DNA of 64,000 nt from Mycolicibacter sinensis. Lineage in GTDB: Bacteria; Actinomycetota; Actinomycetes; Mycobacteriales; Mycobacteriaceae. Position 1 is the stretch's first letter. Every line of letters starts with the position of its first letter. Location of the stretch: the NCBI RefSeq assembly GCF_001667945.1, contig NZ_LZJK01000020.1:79734-143733 (forward strand), in the 5' to 3' direction. The notes beneath the pieces were generated by a model. It had not been told where the DNA came from and did no database searches. It saw nothing but the letters and a program-made list of their open reading frames with translations. Shown in pieces: positions 34,579 to 44,614 of this stretch. The translations under genes and the position numbers were made by a program.

Positions 34579-37478
34579 GACACTCCTGCCAGCGATCGGG
34601 CGCGGGCCTGCGATTCCAGCTCCTGGTCGAGCCGGACGCCCAGGCTGCGCAACACGTCGAGCACCATGCCGACCACCACCAGGTAGACGCCGATGTCGAA
34701 GAACAATGCGGTGACCATCTTGACGTCGCCCACCACCGGCAGGCTGAACGACAGCACCGCCGAGGACAGCACCGGAGCACCGAGCAGCAGCGACCCCAGC
34801 GCCGTGCCGCCGACCAGGCTCAGCCCGACGCCGAGAATCTTCCCGGAGTCCAGCGGCAGCGTCTCGCCGAGCTCGTATCGCCCGCCCGCCAGATAACGCA
34901 GCACCAGCCCCAGCCCGGCGGCCAGCCCGCCGGCGAAACCACCGCCCGGATAGTTGTGCCCGGCGAACAGGAAATACAGCGAGACCACCATGATCAGCGG
35001 GAAGATGGCGCGGGTCGCGACCTCCAACACCAGCGACCGCTGGTTGGGATCGTGGTAGGCGCTGCCGCGCAGCCAGGTGGTGGATCCGATCGCCGGACTG
35101 TACGGGGTGGCCGGGACGACCAGGCCGGCCGTGCGGTGCGCACCGGCATCGGCGATGCGTGGTGCCCGGCCGAACCGCCGGGTTCGGAAGACCATCGAGG
35201 CCACCCCGGTCGCGGCCACCAGCAACACCGAGATCTCGCCGAGGGTGTCCCAGGCCCGGACGTCGACCAGCAGCACGTTGACGGTGTTGGCGCCGTGGCC
35301 GCGGACATACGCGGCCTCCCCCAACGCCACCGAGACACCGTCCTGGCTGCGGGCCGCCATCGCGAAGGCCGCCAGCACCGCGACGCTGATGCCCACCGAC
35401 ACCGCCAGCGCTATGCGCGGCAGCCGGTTGCGCGCCATCGTGGGCCGCTCCGACTCCGCGGGAAGCGTGCGCAACACCAGCACGAAGATCACCAGTGTCA
35501 CGGTCTCGACGAGCAACTGGGTCAACGCCAGATCGGGTGCGCCGTGGAAGGCGAACGCCGCGGCGCAGCCGTAGCCGGTCACACCGACCATCAGCACCGC
35601 CGACAACCGGTTACGCGCCACCGTGGCACCGATACCGCCGGCGACCACCAGCACCGCGACGGTCAATTGCAGCGGGGTGTCCCACAGCTGCAGATCGACT
35701 CGGTTGCGCGCTCCCAACGCCAGCGCCGTCACCGGAAGCAGCACCAGCGTCGCGAAGATCATCGCCTGGTTGATGGGCAGTGAACCGCGTTGGGTGACCC
35801 CGGTCAGCCGCACGGCCGCCACATCGAGCACCCGAAGGAAATCGTCGTAGAGCTGATCGGCCTTGCCCAGCGGCAACCGGCGCAGCCGGGTCAGCCGCAG
35901 CGGACCGCGTGCGACGAAGACACCGGTGCCGACCAGCAGTACCGCCGCCGACAGGTACACCGGTAGCCCCGCGCCGTGCCACAGCGCCAGGTGGTAGTCG
36001 CTGCCTTCGGGCACCGTGTCGGCGTAGCCGTGCAGCACCGTGTCGAGGCCGAGCGCACACAGACCCAGGATCAGGCTGGCAGCGGCGAGCACCGCCGGGG
36101 GCACCAAAAACGCCGCGCGCGGGCGGTGCAGTTCGGCGACGTGGCGGCTGGGCGCGGTACGGCCTTTACCGGCGAAGCCGCCCCACAGAAACCGTGCACT
36201 GTAGATCACGGTGAACATCGAGGCGAGCACCGCGGCGCCCAACACGTACGGGCCGGCAGCCCCCAGGGCCGGGGCCTGCGCCTCGGTCCCGAAAATGGTC
36301 TCCTTGGCGATGAAGCCGACGAACGGTGGCACCCCGGCCATGCTGGCCGCGGCGGCGGCGGCGATCACGAACAACCAGGGGCAGCGTCGTCGCAGCCCGG
36401 CCAGCTCGCGTAGGTCGCGGGTGCCGGTGGCGTGGTCGATGATGCCGACCACCATGAACAGCGTTGCCTTGGCCGCGGCATGCGCACACATGGCGGTCAG
36501 CCCGGCCAGCATCAGATCGGCCCCGCCGGCTCCGACCAGCATGATCATCAGCCCCAGTTGGCTGACGGTGCTGTAGGCCAACAGCAGCTTCAGGTCGTAC
36601 TCGCGGACCGCGCGCCACCCGGCCAGCAGGGCGGTGGCCAGACCCAGCACCACCACCGTCGGCCGCCATCCCGGCGAGTCGGCGAACCCCGGCGTCAGCC
36701 GCGCCACCAGATAGATCCCGGCCTTGACCATCGCAGCGGCGTGCAGGTAGGCGCTGACCGGGGTCGGCGCCGCCATCGCACCCGGCAGCCAGAAATGCAG
36801 CGGGACGATCGCCGACTTGCTCAGCGCGCCGACCAGCACCAGCAGCACGCCGACGGTGACGACCGTCCCGGACGGCGGATCGGTGACCAGCTCCGAGAGC
36901 AGGTACGTGCCGGCGGTGTTGCCCAGCATGATGATGCCGACCAGCATGGCCAGGCCACCGGCAGTGGTCACCAGCAACGCCTGGGTGGCGGCACGGCGGT
37001 TGATGGAGCGTTCGGCGTAGTGGCCGACCAGTAGGAACGACAGCACCGTGGTCAGTTCCCAGAAGACGTACAGCAGCAGCATGTTGTCGGCGACCATCAG
37101 CCCGAACATGGCCCCGGCGAACCCGACCATCTTCGCGGCGAAGCTGGGCAGCCGCGGATCGGTGACCGCCTGGGCGCTGACCGGGCGGAAGTATTCGGCA
37201 CAGTAGAACAGCACCAGGGCGCCGATGCCCAACGCCAGCACACTCATGATCGCCGAGAGCGCGTCGAAGCGCAGTGCGATGTTCAATGCCAGGCCGGGCA
37301 CCCACGACACCACCGTTCGGTGATCGTCGGCAGGGCCAGTCGGCCAGTTCAGCACCACCCACACCAGCGATACCAGCGGAATCAAGCCCAGCGGATAGAA
37401 CGCCGACCGACCCCACCTACGCACTAATGCCGGTGCCGCAGCGGCGCCCACCGTGTGGGCAAGCAGTATCGCTAGCAT
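34575..37478 (-). CDS. mnhA: Mrp antiporter fused subunit MnhA-MnhB
   Basis: About 967 residues. Residues 1-490 are NuoL-like MnhA (LPGAMAAPTPVSAYLHAAAMVKAGIYL, with conserved lysine and the LLLAYSTVSQLGLM helix). Residues about 560-780 carry the MnhA C-terminal domain, and the last 150 are MnhB (SLYFLFAGHNYPGGGFAGGLAAGLGL). The A-B fusion is usual in actinobacteria. The Mrp complex exchanges sodium for protons for pH and salt tolerance. ATG 37478 has GTGGAG upstream and is preferred over TTG 37505. First gene of the operon A(B)CDEFG. Confidence 0.93.
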   Translation of the reverse strand: MLAILLAHTVGAAAAPALVRRWGRSAFYPLGLIPLVSLVWVVLNWPTGPADDHRTVVSWVPGLALNIALRFDALSAIMSVLALGIGALVLFYCAEYFRPVSAQAVTDPRLPSFAAKMVGFAGAMFGLMVADNMLLLYVFWELTTVLSFLLVGHYAERSINRRAATQALLVTTAGGLAMLVGIIMLGNTAGTYLLSELVTDPPSGTVVTVGVLLVLVGALSKSAIVPLHFWLPGAMAAPTPVSAYLHAAAMVKAGIYLVARLTPGFADSPGWRPTVVVLGLATALLAGWRAVREYDLKLLLAYSTVSQLGLMIMLVGAGGADLMLAGLTAMCAHAAAKATLFMVVGIIDHATGTRDLRELAGLRRRCPWLFVIAAAAAASMAGVPPFVGFIAKETIFGTEAQAPALGAAGPYVLGAAVLASMFTVIYSARFLWGGFAGKGRTAPSRHVAELHRPRAAFLVPPAVLAAASLILGLCALGLDTVLHGYADTVPEGSDYHLALWHGAGLPVYLSAAVLLVGTGVFVARGPLRLTRLRRLPLGKADQLYDDFLRVLDVAAVRLTGVTQRGSLPINQAMIFATLVLLPVTALALGARNRVDLQLWDTPLQLTVAVLVVAGGIGATVARNRLSAVLMVGVTGYGCAAAFAFHGAPDLALTQLLVETVTLVIFVLVLRTLPAESERPTMARNRLPRIALAVSVGISVAVLAAFAMAARSQDGVSVALGEAAYVRGHGANTVNVLLVDVRAWDTLGEISVLLVAATGVASMVFRTRRFGRAPRIADAGAHRTAGLVVPATPYSPAIGSTTWLRGSAYHDPNQRSLVLEVATRAIFPLIMVVSLYFLFAGHNYPGGGFAGGLAAGLGLVLRYLAGGRYELGETLPLDSGKILGVGLSLVGGTALGSLLLGAPVLSSAVLSFSLPVVGDVKMVTALFFDIGVYLVVVGMVLDVLRSLGVRLDQELESQARARSLAGVS

Positions 37479-37675
37479 CACGCTCCACAAGACGAATTGA
37501 TCCAAGCAATGGAATCAGTTCTGGTACAACACATCTGATACACGGGCGGCGCCGGGCAGCACCACAGCCGGTCGCGACAACGACAGGCACATCGAGCCCC
37601 GCTCAAACGTGCACTGCATCTCCCACCGCAACTAATTCCAGTTTCTGTGCAGATGCGGCCGCGCGCCATGGAATA

Positions 37676-37699
37676 CAACCCCCATTCGGTGGGGGGTTG
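37676..37699 (-). terminator. Stable hairpin downstream of the NarL-type regulator
   Basis: CAACCCCC (37676-37683) and GGGGGTTG (37692-37699) form an 8-bp G/C-rich stem around a short loop. It lies 65 bp beyond the stop of the response regulator and before the mnhA promoter region, so it probably separates the two transcripts. There is no strong T-run. The rest of 37506-37763 shows no gene. Confidence 0.45.
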
Positions 37700-37763
37700 A
37701 ACCCCCATCGGGCCCAATGGCGGCGTCCGGCTGCGCCCGGCTCGGCCGCGCTTGCGAACGCCG

Positions 37764-38420
37764 CTAGGCCTCGATCAGGCCCGCCCTGATTGCGTAACGG
37801 GTGAGTGCCAAGCGGTCGCGCAGGCCCAGCTTCTGCAGGGTGTTCGTCCGGTGGCGGTCGACGGTTTTGGCGCTGATCCCCAGTGTTTTGGCGATCTCGC
37901 GCGCTGAGAAGCCTTCGGCGATCAGCTTCAGCACTTCCTCTTCGCGCGGGGTGAGAATGTTGTCCGGTAAGTCGTCGCCCTGCCGGGAGCGGTGCAGGTA
38001 GTCCCGGATCAGCGCGGTCACCGCGCCGGCGTACAGAAACGGCTCCCCGCGCATGGTCGCCCGGCACGCCTCGAGCAGGTCGCGGTCGGCCACCGATTTC
38101 AGGACGTAGCCCGACGCGCCCGCTTTGAGGGCTTCGAAGAAGTACTGCTCGTTGTCGTGCATCGACAGCATCAGCACCCGCACATGGGGATGGCTGCGGT
38201 TGATCTCCCGGGCGGCCTGCAGCCCGGTCATCCGCGGCATCGCGATGTCGAGGATGGCCAGGTCGACCGGGGTGTTCTGCAGGGCTGCGAGCGCCTCGGA
38301 TCCGTCGGCCGCCTCCGCCACCACGCACAGGTCGGGCTCGGCATCCAGGATCATCCGCAGCCCACTGCGCACCAGGGCGTGGTCGTCGGCGAGCATGATG
38401 CGCGCCGGCTGTAGCACCAT
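37764..38420 (-). CDS. NarL/FixJ-family response regulator
   Basis: 218 residues: receiver domain with D12/D13 and phospho-acceptor D58 (LAILDIAMPRMTG), and a C-terminal LuxR-type HTH (LTPREEEVLKLIAEGFSARE, then GISAKTVDRHR). The ATG at 38420 shares one base with the kinase stop (TGATG), so it is coupled to that gene. Downstream is the Mrp operon, transcribed the same way; a regulatory link is possible but unproven. Confidence 0.92.
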   Translation of the reverse strand: MVLQPARIMLADDHALVRSGLRMILDAEPDLCVVAEAADGSEALAALQNTPVDLAILDIAMPRMTGLQAAREINRSHPHVRVLMLSMHDNEQYFFEALKAGASGYVLKSVADRDLLEACRATMRGEPFLYAGAVTALIRDYLHRSRQGDDLPDNILTPREEEVLKLIAEGFSAREIAKTLGISAKTVDRHRTNTLQKLGLRDRLALTRYAIRAGLIEA

Positions 38421-39436
38421 CACTGGCCTCCCGCGCTCGCTCGGGCCGGCACCACCAGCTTGACTTCGGTTCCCTCGTTGCTCGGGGATGTGATGGTCAG
38501 GGTGGCATGCACCAGCAGGGCGCGTTCGCGCATTCCGGTGATTCCGGCGCCTTCGACGCTCACCCCGCCCTTGCCGTTGTCGGCGATCCGCAGCGTCAGC
38601 TCTGATTCGGCGTTGACGTGCAGGTCCAGCCACGCCTTCTGCGCTCCGGAATGGCGGGCGATGTTGGTCAGGCTCTCCTGGGCGATGCGGTAGCAGACCA
38701 GGCTGAGATCCGGGGTCAGCTGATCGGCTTGTGGGGCAACCTGTTTGACGACGTCGATGCCGGTCGCCTGGGTGAATTGGTTGCACAGCGCCTGCAGTGC
38801 GCTGCGCAGGCCGAGGTCTTCCAGCGCATCCGGGCGCAGCCGGCGGGCGATGCTGCGCACCTCGTCGAGGCTGGCCCGGACGATCTCCTGGGCGTCGGCG
38901 AGGTCACCGCGGATCTCCGCGGGAGCCGCGTCGACGGCCCGCTTGAGGGTGAGCAGAGCGACGGTGAGGGTCTGACCGATCTGGTCGTGCAACTCCCTGG
39001 CGATGCGCTGCCGCTCGTTCTCCTGCACGGTCAACGCCAACGCACTCGAGGAGGCCCGCTCCGATTCGAGCCGGTCCAGCATGCCGTTGAAGGATTCGAT
39101 GAGATGGTGCAGGTCACCGTCGCCCGGGTCGTGCACCCGGTCGGTGCGCCGCAGCAGATCGACGCGCCTCATCGACGCCGCGAGCCGATCCAGCGGCGCC
39201 AGGCTCGACCGCAGCAGCAGCGCGTTGGCGCCTACCACGACCGCCAACCCGACCACCAGGACCGGAATCTCGGTCAGTCGGACGGGCCCGGAAACGGTTG
39301 CCGGCGACATGGCGAGCACCAGCGTGCCGAAGGTGAAGACCAGACCGTTGATCAGAACGACCCGGCGAAACAGCCCGCGCGCGGGCGCCCGCGCTCGCCG
39401 CCGAAACCTGTCGACGACCGCTGTCCAACGGTACAT
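38420..39436 (-). CDS. NarL-type sensor histidine kinase
   Basis: 338 residues from ATG 39436. Two membrane helices (about 24-44 and 57-75) with almost no external loop, a HAMP-like linker, a HisKA_3 dimerisation helix with H150 (ENERQRIARELHDQIGQ) and an HATPase domain with RIADNGKGGV and GITGMRERA. The missing sensor loop suggests that it detects a membrane or intracellular signal. Pair with the regulator at 37764. GTG 39505 is an alternative start. Confidence 0.9.
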   Translation of the reverse strand: MYRWTAVVDRFRRRARAPARGLFRRVVLINGLVFTFGTLVLAMSPATVSGPVRLTEIPVLVVGLAVVVGANALLLRSSLAPLDRLAASMRRVDLLRRTDRVHDPGDGDLHHLIESFNGMLDRLESERASSSALALTVQENERQRIARELHDQIGQTLTVALLTLKRAVDAAPAEIRGDLADAQEIVRASLDEVRSIARRLRPDALEDLGLRSALQALCNQFTQATGIDVVKQVAPQADQLTPDLSLVCYRIAQESLTNIARHSGAQKAWLDLHVNAESELTLRIADNGKGGVSVEGAGITGMRERALLVHATLTITSPSNEGTEVKLVVPARASAGGQ

Positions 39437-39779
39437 ACCACCACCATCGTCTTCGTCGCACCCGATTGTCCATACGGGTTGCCGCGGCCCGCGAATGGGT
39501 GTCAAACACCATGGCGACCGACCGGTACCCGCTCGGAGAATGGAATTACGTCCTCCAGAGCAGCGTCGGCGTTGACGGCGCGTATGCCATCCCGGGGTGT
39601 TGAGCGCGCGGGAGATGCGGTGGGCGGATTGATCGAAAGATCAGACCGGCAGCAACCCAGATGCCTCAGATCACCCAGACCGGAGGGATGCACCTGCAAT
39701 GAACCACATTACCGGCGCGCACCCACGGGCCACCGGTAACAGCGTGGTCCGGATGCCGCAAACCGCCCGGGGTTGAGAA
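39437..39779. other. Intergenic region between kinase and PPE genes, with hairpin and short upstream frame
   Basis: 343 bp without a full-size gene. It contains a TGATC-GAAA-GATCA hairpin at 39630-39643 and a 25-codon frame from ATG 39699 to TGA 39774-39776, four bases before the PPE ATG and preceded by GGAGGG at 39682-39687. The short frame may be a leader translated with the PPE gene. Confidence 0.4.
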
Positions 39780-41156
39780 ATGGATTTCGCGGCGCTTCCA
39801 CCGGAGGTGAACTCCGGGCTGATGTATGCCGGGGCCGGCCCGGGTCCGATGCTCGCCGCTGCCACGGCGTGGGATGGGCTCGCCACCGAACTCCACCTGG
39901 CCGCCACGGCCTATGCCTCGGTGGTCTCTGGGCTGACGAGCGGGCCATGGTTGGGCCCCTCCTCGGCGGCGATGGCGGCCTCGATCACGCCCTTCATCTC
40001 GTGGTTGCATGCCACCTCCGCCCAGGCGGAGCAGACCGGGATGCAGGCCAAGGCCGCCGTGGCCGCCTACGAGGCGACGTTTGCGATGGTGGTGCCCCCA
40101 CCGGTGATCGCGGCCAACCGGGCTGCCTTGCTGACCTTGTTGGCCACCAACATATTGGGGCAGAACGCGGCGGCGATCGCGGCCAACGAAGCCCACTACG
40201 CCGAAATGTGGGCCCAGGACGCCGCCGCGATGTACAGCTACGCGTCGCTGTCAGCGACCGCGACCGTGTTGGAGCCGTTCCAGCCGCCACCGCAGACCGC
40301 CAACCCGGCTGGGCCGCTGGGCCAAGCTGCCGCACTTCAGAACGCCGCGGGTAACACCGCAGGCAGCAACGCGCAGACGTTGCCGTCTCAGCTGGCCTCT
40401 ACGCTCCAGGGAGCCGGCCCGACCCAGGCCGCACCTACCGTGCTGCCGATGCAGGCGGAGCCGCCCCTGGGGCTGCTCGACCTGCTGGGCATTCTTGCCG
40501 ACGAGACGGCCCTCGGTATCGCCCTGCCGTTGTCGGTCGTCGCGTTTCCGTTGTCGGTCATCAGTCTTGTGATGGCCGTCGAGGCGGCGTATTACGCGGA
40601 GATGGACTCCCGAGAGATTTTCGACACCCAGGATTTGCTGTACGGCGGCCAGCGAAACATCTTGGAGGCCCTGAGCCAATTGGGAGCGACGACGGAGGTG
40701 CCGTCGACCGAGAACCTTCGAGTGCCCCACGAGTCGGTCAAGGTCGGTCGCGCATTACCGCTCGGCGCGTTGTCGGTGCCGCCGAATTGGGCCGAGGCAG
40801 CCCCGGAGATCCGCCACGCCAGCTACTCGACACCGCTCAGCAGTGCCGCCGGTCCCTCGCCGGCCGGGCTGGGAACAGCATTCGGTCAGATGGCCCTGGC
40901 GGGTATGGGCGGCAGTGCGCTGGCCGGCGCCATCAATCAGAACCGCGGCCAGCAGGGCAAGCCGACGGCCGCTGCCGAGAGCAAGGCGCCGGCGCAATCA
41001 TCGGACGCATGCTCGCCGACTGCGGCGCCTCAGCCACCGGCGAACTCGGTCATCGAACTGGCCGCCGGGATCCGGGAACTCGGCCAACTCCACGACGCCG
41101 GATACCTGACCGAAGCGGAGTTCGCCGAGCAGAAGCAGCGGCTGCTGTCCCGGTGA
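39780..41156 (+). CDS. PPE-family protein (PPE-SVP type) with C-terminal SHOCT motif
   Basis: 458 residues. The PPE domain occupies 1-175 ([18 protein letters not shown], with the P-P-E at 7-9, and a W-D-G turn near 37). An SVP motif [12 protein letters not shown] lies at about 328-339. The last 35 residues ([26 protein letters not shown]) are a SHOCT motif. PPE proteins are exported by ESX systems, usually with a PE partner and EspG; neither is adjacent here, so it needs a partner elsewhere. No PE gene precedes it. Confidence 0.88.
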   Translation: MDFAALPPEVNSGLMYAGAGPGPMLAAATAWDGLATELHLAATAYASVVSGLTSGPWLGPSSAAMAASITPFISWLHATSAQAEQTGMQAKAAVAAYEATFAMVVPPPVIAANRAALLTLLATNILGQNAAAIAANEAHYAEMWAQDAAAMYSYASLSATATVLEPFQPPPQTANPAGPLGQAAALQNAAGNTAGSNAQTLPSQLASTLQGAGPTQAAPTVLPMQAEPPLGLLDLLGILADETALGIALPLSVVAFPLSVISLVMAVEAAYYAEMDSREIFDTQDLLYGGQRNILEALSQLGATTEVPSTENLRVPHESVKVGRALPLGALSVPPNWAEAAPEIRHASYSTPLSSAAGPSPAGLGTAFGQMALAGMGGSALAGAINQNRGQQGKPTAAAESKAPAQSSDACSPTAAPQPPANSVIELAAGIRELGQLHDAGYLTEAEFAEQKQRLLSR

Positions 41157-41159
41157 GGC

Positions 41160-43142
41160 TCAGCGGCGCCGCGACCTCAGGTAGTCGCCGACCACCGCGG
41201 CGCCCAGTCCGTCGAGTTCGGGAACCACGACACGGCCCTCGACGCGCCGCGCCACCTGGTCGATGAACCGGGCCAGACCGGGGTCGTCGCCGAGCCGGAA
41301 GATCGTCACCTGCGCACCGAGCCGGGAGACGTCGTCGAAGCCCTTGACGGTGTAGGCGATCGTCCGCGGGTGCGGCGGGTAATCAAAAAACACAGCAGAA
41401 CCCGCGCCTGCGCCATCGTAGTCCTCCAGATGCGCGGTCGGTTCCCCGTCGGTGACGACCAGCACCACGGGCTGGGCGTTGGGGTGCCGGCGCAGGTGCC
41501 GGCTGGCCAAGGCCAGCGCGTGATGCAGGTTGGTGCCCTGCTCGTAGACGCCCTCCAAACCGGTCAGCTCGGCGGCGGTCACGGTGCGGGCGTAGCGCCC
41601 AAAGGCGATGATCTGCAACGCATCCGAGCGAAACCGGGTGCTGATCAGGTGGTTCAATGCCAGGGCGGTGCGTTTCATCGGCAGCCAGCGATTGTCCATC
41701 ACCATCGAGAACGACGTGTCCACCAGCAGCGCCACGGCCGACTGGGTGCGGGTCTCGGTCTCGGACACCTCGACGTCCTCGACGCTGATCGACAGCCGGT
41801 TTCCGGCCCTGGTGCCCGGTTCGGCGACTTCCCGCAGCACCGCATTGGTCAGGGTGCGCGTGACGTTCCACGGCTCGGTGTCGCCGAACTGCCACGGCCG
41901 GGTCGCCCCGGTCAGTTCGCCGGCGGCCCCGGCCCGGCGGTGGTCGCGTTCACCCCGACGCCCCGAAAGTTGCCGCGCCACATCACGTAACGCCGTTTCG
42001 CCGAGCCGGCGCATCGCCTTGGGTGACAGCCGCCATTGCCCGTCGGAGCTGCGGTCCAGGAACCCTTGGTTGAGCAGTGCGCGTTCCAGCTCGGCCAGCG
42101 TCGCCGCATCGATGGCAGCCTGGTCGCCGAGCTGGCGGGCCAGCGCATCGAGGTCGACGTCGTCCATGCTGGCGCCCGGGTAGGCCTGCGACAGTTGCTC
42201 GGCCAGCTGCTCGAGCTCGGCGATATCGGACAGGGCCTGAGCGCCCTCCCCCATCCCGAGCGGATTGTCGCCGGAGAACTCCGACGAGCCGGTCCAGTCC
42301 TCCCCCGGTCGGGCCGCCTGCAGATGCGCATCCAGGCGTCCCAGCGCCTGCTGCAACGCCGGGGAGCCGAACGCCTGCTCGGCCAACGCATCCAGCTCGG
42401 CGCGCTGTTCGGCGCTCAGGCTGTTGCGGAAGCGCTGCGCGGCGGCGGCCCGGTGGGCCAGCGAGTCGAGCAGCTCTTCGACGTTTTGCGGGTTCTCGCC
42501 GAAGAACTCGCCGTGCTTTGCCATGAACTGTTGGAAGTCTTGCGGGGTGTCCTGGCCGCGGGCGTGCTTGTCCAGCAGCTCGTTGAGATCATCAAGCATC
42601 TCGGTGACGCGTTGCCGGTCTTCGTCGGTGGCGCCCTCCAGCGCCTGCTTCATCCCGGCGAAGCGCTGGTCGAGCATCTCACGGCCGAGCAGGTCCTTGA
42701 TCTTCTCGTAGGACTGCCGGGCTTGCGCGCTGCGCCAGTTGTAGTCGGCCAATTCCTGCACCGCCTTGGCCGGCGACGGCGAAAGCCCCTCGATCTGCAT
42801 CTCGGCGAACCGGGCGTCGTCGTCAAGCGCGCGGGCCAACTCTTTGCGTTCGGCCAGCACCGCCTCGTCGAGCAGCTTCTTGACCTCTGCCAGCGTTCCG
42901 TCCAAATTGTTGCGGCGCAACAGCTCCCGTCGGCGCCGCTGCGCCTCGGCGGCCAGCCGGTCGGCCCCGGTCATGGTTTTGGTGCCGCGGCGCAGCAGCT
43001 CCTGCAGGGCTCGCCGCGGCGATGTCCCCTCCATCACGTCGCGGCCGATCTCCTCCAGCGCCTCGGCCAGGTCGACCGGCGGCGCCAATGGGTCCGGCCC
43101 ACCGGTGTAGGCCGAATACCGCGAGGCGTGACTTCTAGCCAT
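41160..43142 (-). CDS. VWA domain (CoxE/BatA-like) protein, partner of MoxR
   Basis: 660 residues from ATG 43142. A long charged helical region (about 60-430, many E/L/A/R) precedes a VWA domain with MIDAS D-x-S-x-S (VALLVDTSFSM) and TDGEP. VWA proteins of this type bind metal and work with MoxR-family AAA+ ATPases to insert cofactors or remodel complexes. The start overlaps the MoxR stop by 8 bp, as Rv0959-Rv0958 do in M. tuberculosis. Partner and target unknown. Confidence 0.88.
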   Translation of the reverse strand: MARSHASRYSAYTGGPDPLAPPVDLAEALEEIGRDVMEGTSPRRALQELLRRGTKTMTGADRLAAEAQRRRRELLRRNNLDGTLAEVKKLLDEAVLAERKELARALDDDARFAEMQIEGLSPSPAKAVQELADYNWRSAQARQSYEKIKDLLGREMLDQRFAGMKQALEGATDEDRQRVTEMLDDLNELLDKHARGQDTPQDFQQFMAKHGEFFGENPQNVEELLDSLAHRAAAAQRFRNSLSAEQRAELDALAEQAFGSPALQQALGRLDAHLQAARPGEDWTGSSEFSGDNPLGMGEGAQALSDIAELEQLAEQLSQAYPGASMDDVDLDALARQLGDQAAIDAATLAELERALLNQGFLDRSSDGQWRLSPKAMRRLGETALRDVARQLSGRRGERDHRRAGAAGELTGATRPWQFGDTEPWNVTRTLTNAVLREVAEPGTRAGNRLSISVEDVEVSETETRTQSAVALLVDTSFSMVMDNRWLPMKRTALALNHLISTRFRSDALQIIAFGRYARTVTAAELTGLEGVYEQGTNLHHALALASRHLRRHPNAQPVVLVVTDGEPTAHLEDYDGAGAGSAVFFDYPPHPRTIAYTVKGFDDVSRLGAQVTIFRLGDDPGLARFIDQVARRVEGRVVVPELDGLGAAVVGDYLRSRRR

Positions 43143-44535
43143 AGACGGTTTCGCCCTCATCGGCGGTCTTGTCGATCCGCTTGGCCAGATACAGTGCCTC
43201 CAAAGCCAATTCGAGTGCCGCGGCGCGTTCGCCATCAGATTCGGCACCCAGCCGCTGCGCGACGGCGTCGATGACCGGCAGATCCGGCAGTGCCGCCAGC
43301 ACCGCTTTGGCCGACACCCGCTCCCCCGTCGTCACCGCCGTGTTCTCGACCGCGGCGACCAGCGGCCCGACGTCGATCCCGCCCAGCACCCGCGCGGCGG
43401 TGTCGGCGGTGGCCCGGCGCAGCAGATGTTCCAGCACCGCCTGTTCGCGGCCCTCCTCACCGGATTCGAATTCCAGCTTTCCGCGCAGTACGTCGACGAT
43501 CGTGCCCAGGTCGACCACCCGGGCCACCGGGTCGGTCTCGCCCAGCACCGCGCCACGGTGCCGCGCCGACGCCGCGACCGTCTCCGCGGCCGCGATCGCG
43601 AAGCGGGCCGACACCCCCGAGCGCTGATCCACCGACCGGGACTCGCGCAGGTAGCGGGCGAAGCGGGCCAGCACCGCCAGCAGGTAGTCGGGCACGGCCG
43701 CGCTCAGGTGGGCCTCCTGGGCGATCACCCCGACCTCCGCGTCGAGCTCCAGCGGGTAGTGGGTGCGGATCTCGGCGCCGAAGCGGTCCTTGAGCGGGGT
43801 GATGATGCGGCCGCGGTTGGTGTAGTCCTCCGGGTTGGCGCTGGCGACCACCAGCACGTCCAGCGGCAGCCGCAGCGTGTAGCCGCGCACCTGGATGTCG
43901 CGCTCCTCCATCACGTTGAGCATCGCGACCTGGATGCGCTCGGCGAGGTCGGGCAGTTCGTTGACGGCGACGATGCCGCGGTGCGCGCGCGGGATCAGGC
44001 CGTAGGCGATGGTCTCGGGGTCTCCCAGGCTGCGGCCCTCGGCGACCTTGATCGGGTCGATGTCGCCGACCAGGTCGGCGACCGACGTGTCGGGGGTGGC
44101 GAGTTTCTCGGTGTAGCGCTCGCTGCGGTGCCGCCACGTCACCGGCAGGTCGTCGCCGAGTTCGGCGGCCCGCCGGATCGACTCCGGCGTGATCGGCGAA
44201 TAGGGGTGTTCGCCGAGTTCAGCGCCGGCGATCACCGGCGTCCACTCGTCGAGCAGCCCGGTCAGGGCCCGCAGCAGCCGGGTTTTGCCCTGTCCGCGCT
44301 CGCCGAGCAGCACAATGTCGTGGCCGGCGATCAGCGCTCGCTCCAGCTGCGGCAGCACGGTGTCCTCGAAACCGAAGATGCCGGGCCACAGGGTTGCCGG
44401 ATCGGCGCCGTCGGCGAGGCGGGCCAGCAGATTCTCGGCGATCTCCTGCTTGACCCCCCTTTCCCGGTGGCCGGCGGCGCGCAGCTCGCCGAGGGTGGTG
44501 GGCAGATCGTGCGGGGTGTTCAGCGCGGTCACCAC
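43135..44535 (-). CDS. MoxR-family AAA+ ATPase (magnesium chelatase-like)
   Basis: 466 residues. Walker A is GERGQGKTRLL (about 75-85); the Walker B and sensor segments lie in IVAVNELPDLAERIQVAML and VVASANPEDYTNRGR. The magnesium chelatase-like layout with an insert matches Rv0958. It acts with the coupled VWA protein. Two adjacent GTG codons (44535, 44532) can start it. It is divergent from the esterase gene. Confidence 0.88.
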   Translation of the reverse strand: MVTALNTPHDLPTTLGELRAAGHRERGVKQEIAENLLARLADGADPATLWPGIFGFEDTVLPQLERALIAGHDIVLLGERGQGKTRLLRALTGLLDEWTPVIAGAELGEHPYSPITPESIRRAAELGDDLPVTWRHRSERYTEKLATPDTSVADLVGDIDPIKVAEGRSLGDPETIAYGLIPRAHRGIVAVNELPDLAERIQVAMLNVMEERDIQVRGYTLRLPLDVLVVASANPEDYTNRGRIITPLKDRFGAEIRTHYPLELDAEVGVIAQEAHLSAAVPDYLLAVLARFARYLRESRSVDQRSGVSARFAIAAAETVAASARHRGAVLGETDPVARVVDLGTIVDVLRGKLEFESGEEGREQAVLEHLLRRATADTAARVLGGIDVGPLVAAVENTAVTTGERVSAKAVLAALPDLPVIDAVAQRLGAESDGERAAALELALEALYLAKRIDKTADEGETVYG

Positions 44536-44601
44536 TCCACGCTACGACGGGTGCGGTAGTCCGTCACGGCGTCCCACATCATCCGGCCGGCCAATACCCG
44601 A

Positions 44602-44607
44602 TACCCT
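44602..44607 (+). promoter_or_regulatory. Putative -10 (TACCCT) for a leaderless esterase transcript
   Basis: TACCCT at 44602-44607 is followed by seven bases and the GTG start at 44615, with no Shine-Dalgarno sequence. Transcription would start at or next to the GTG. Confidence 0.32.
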
Positions 44608-44614
44608 GGGTACC

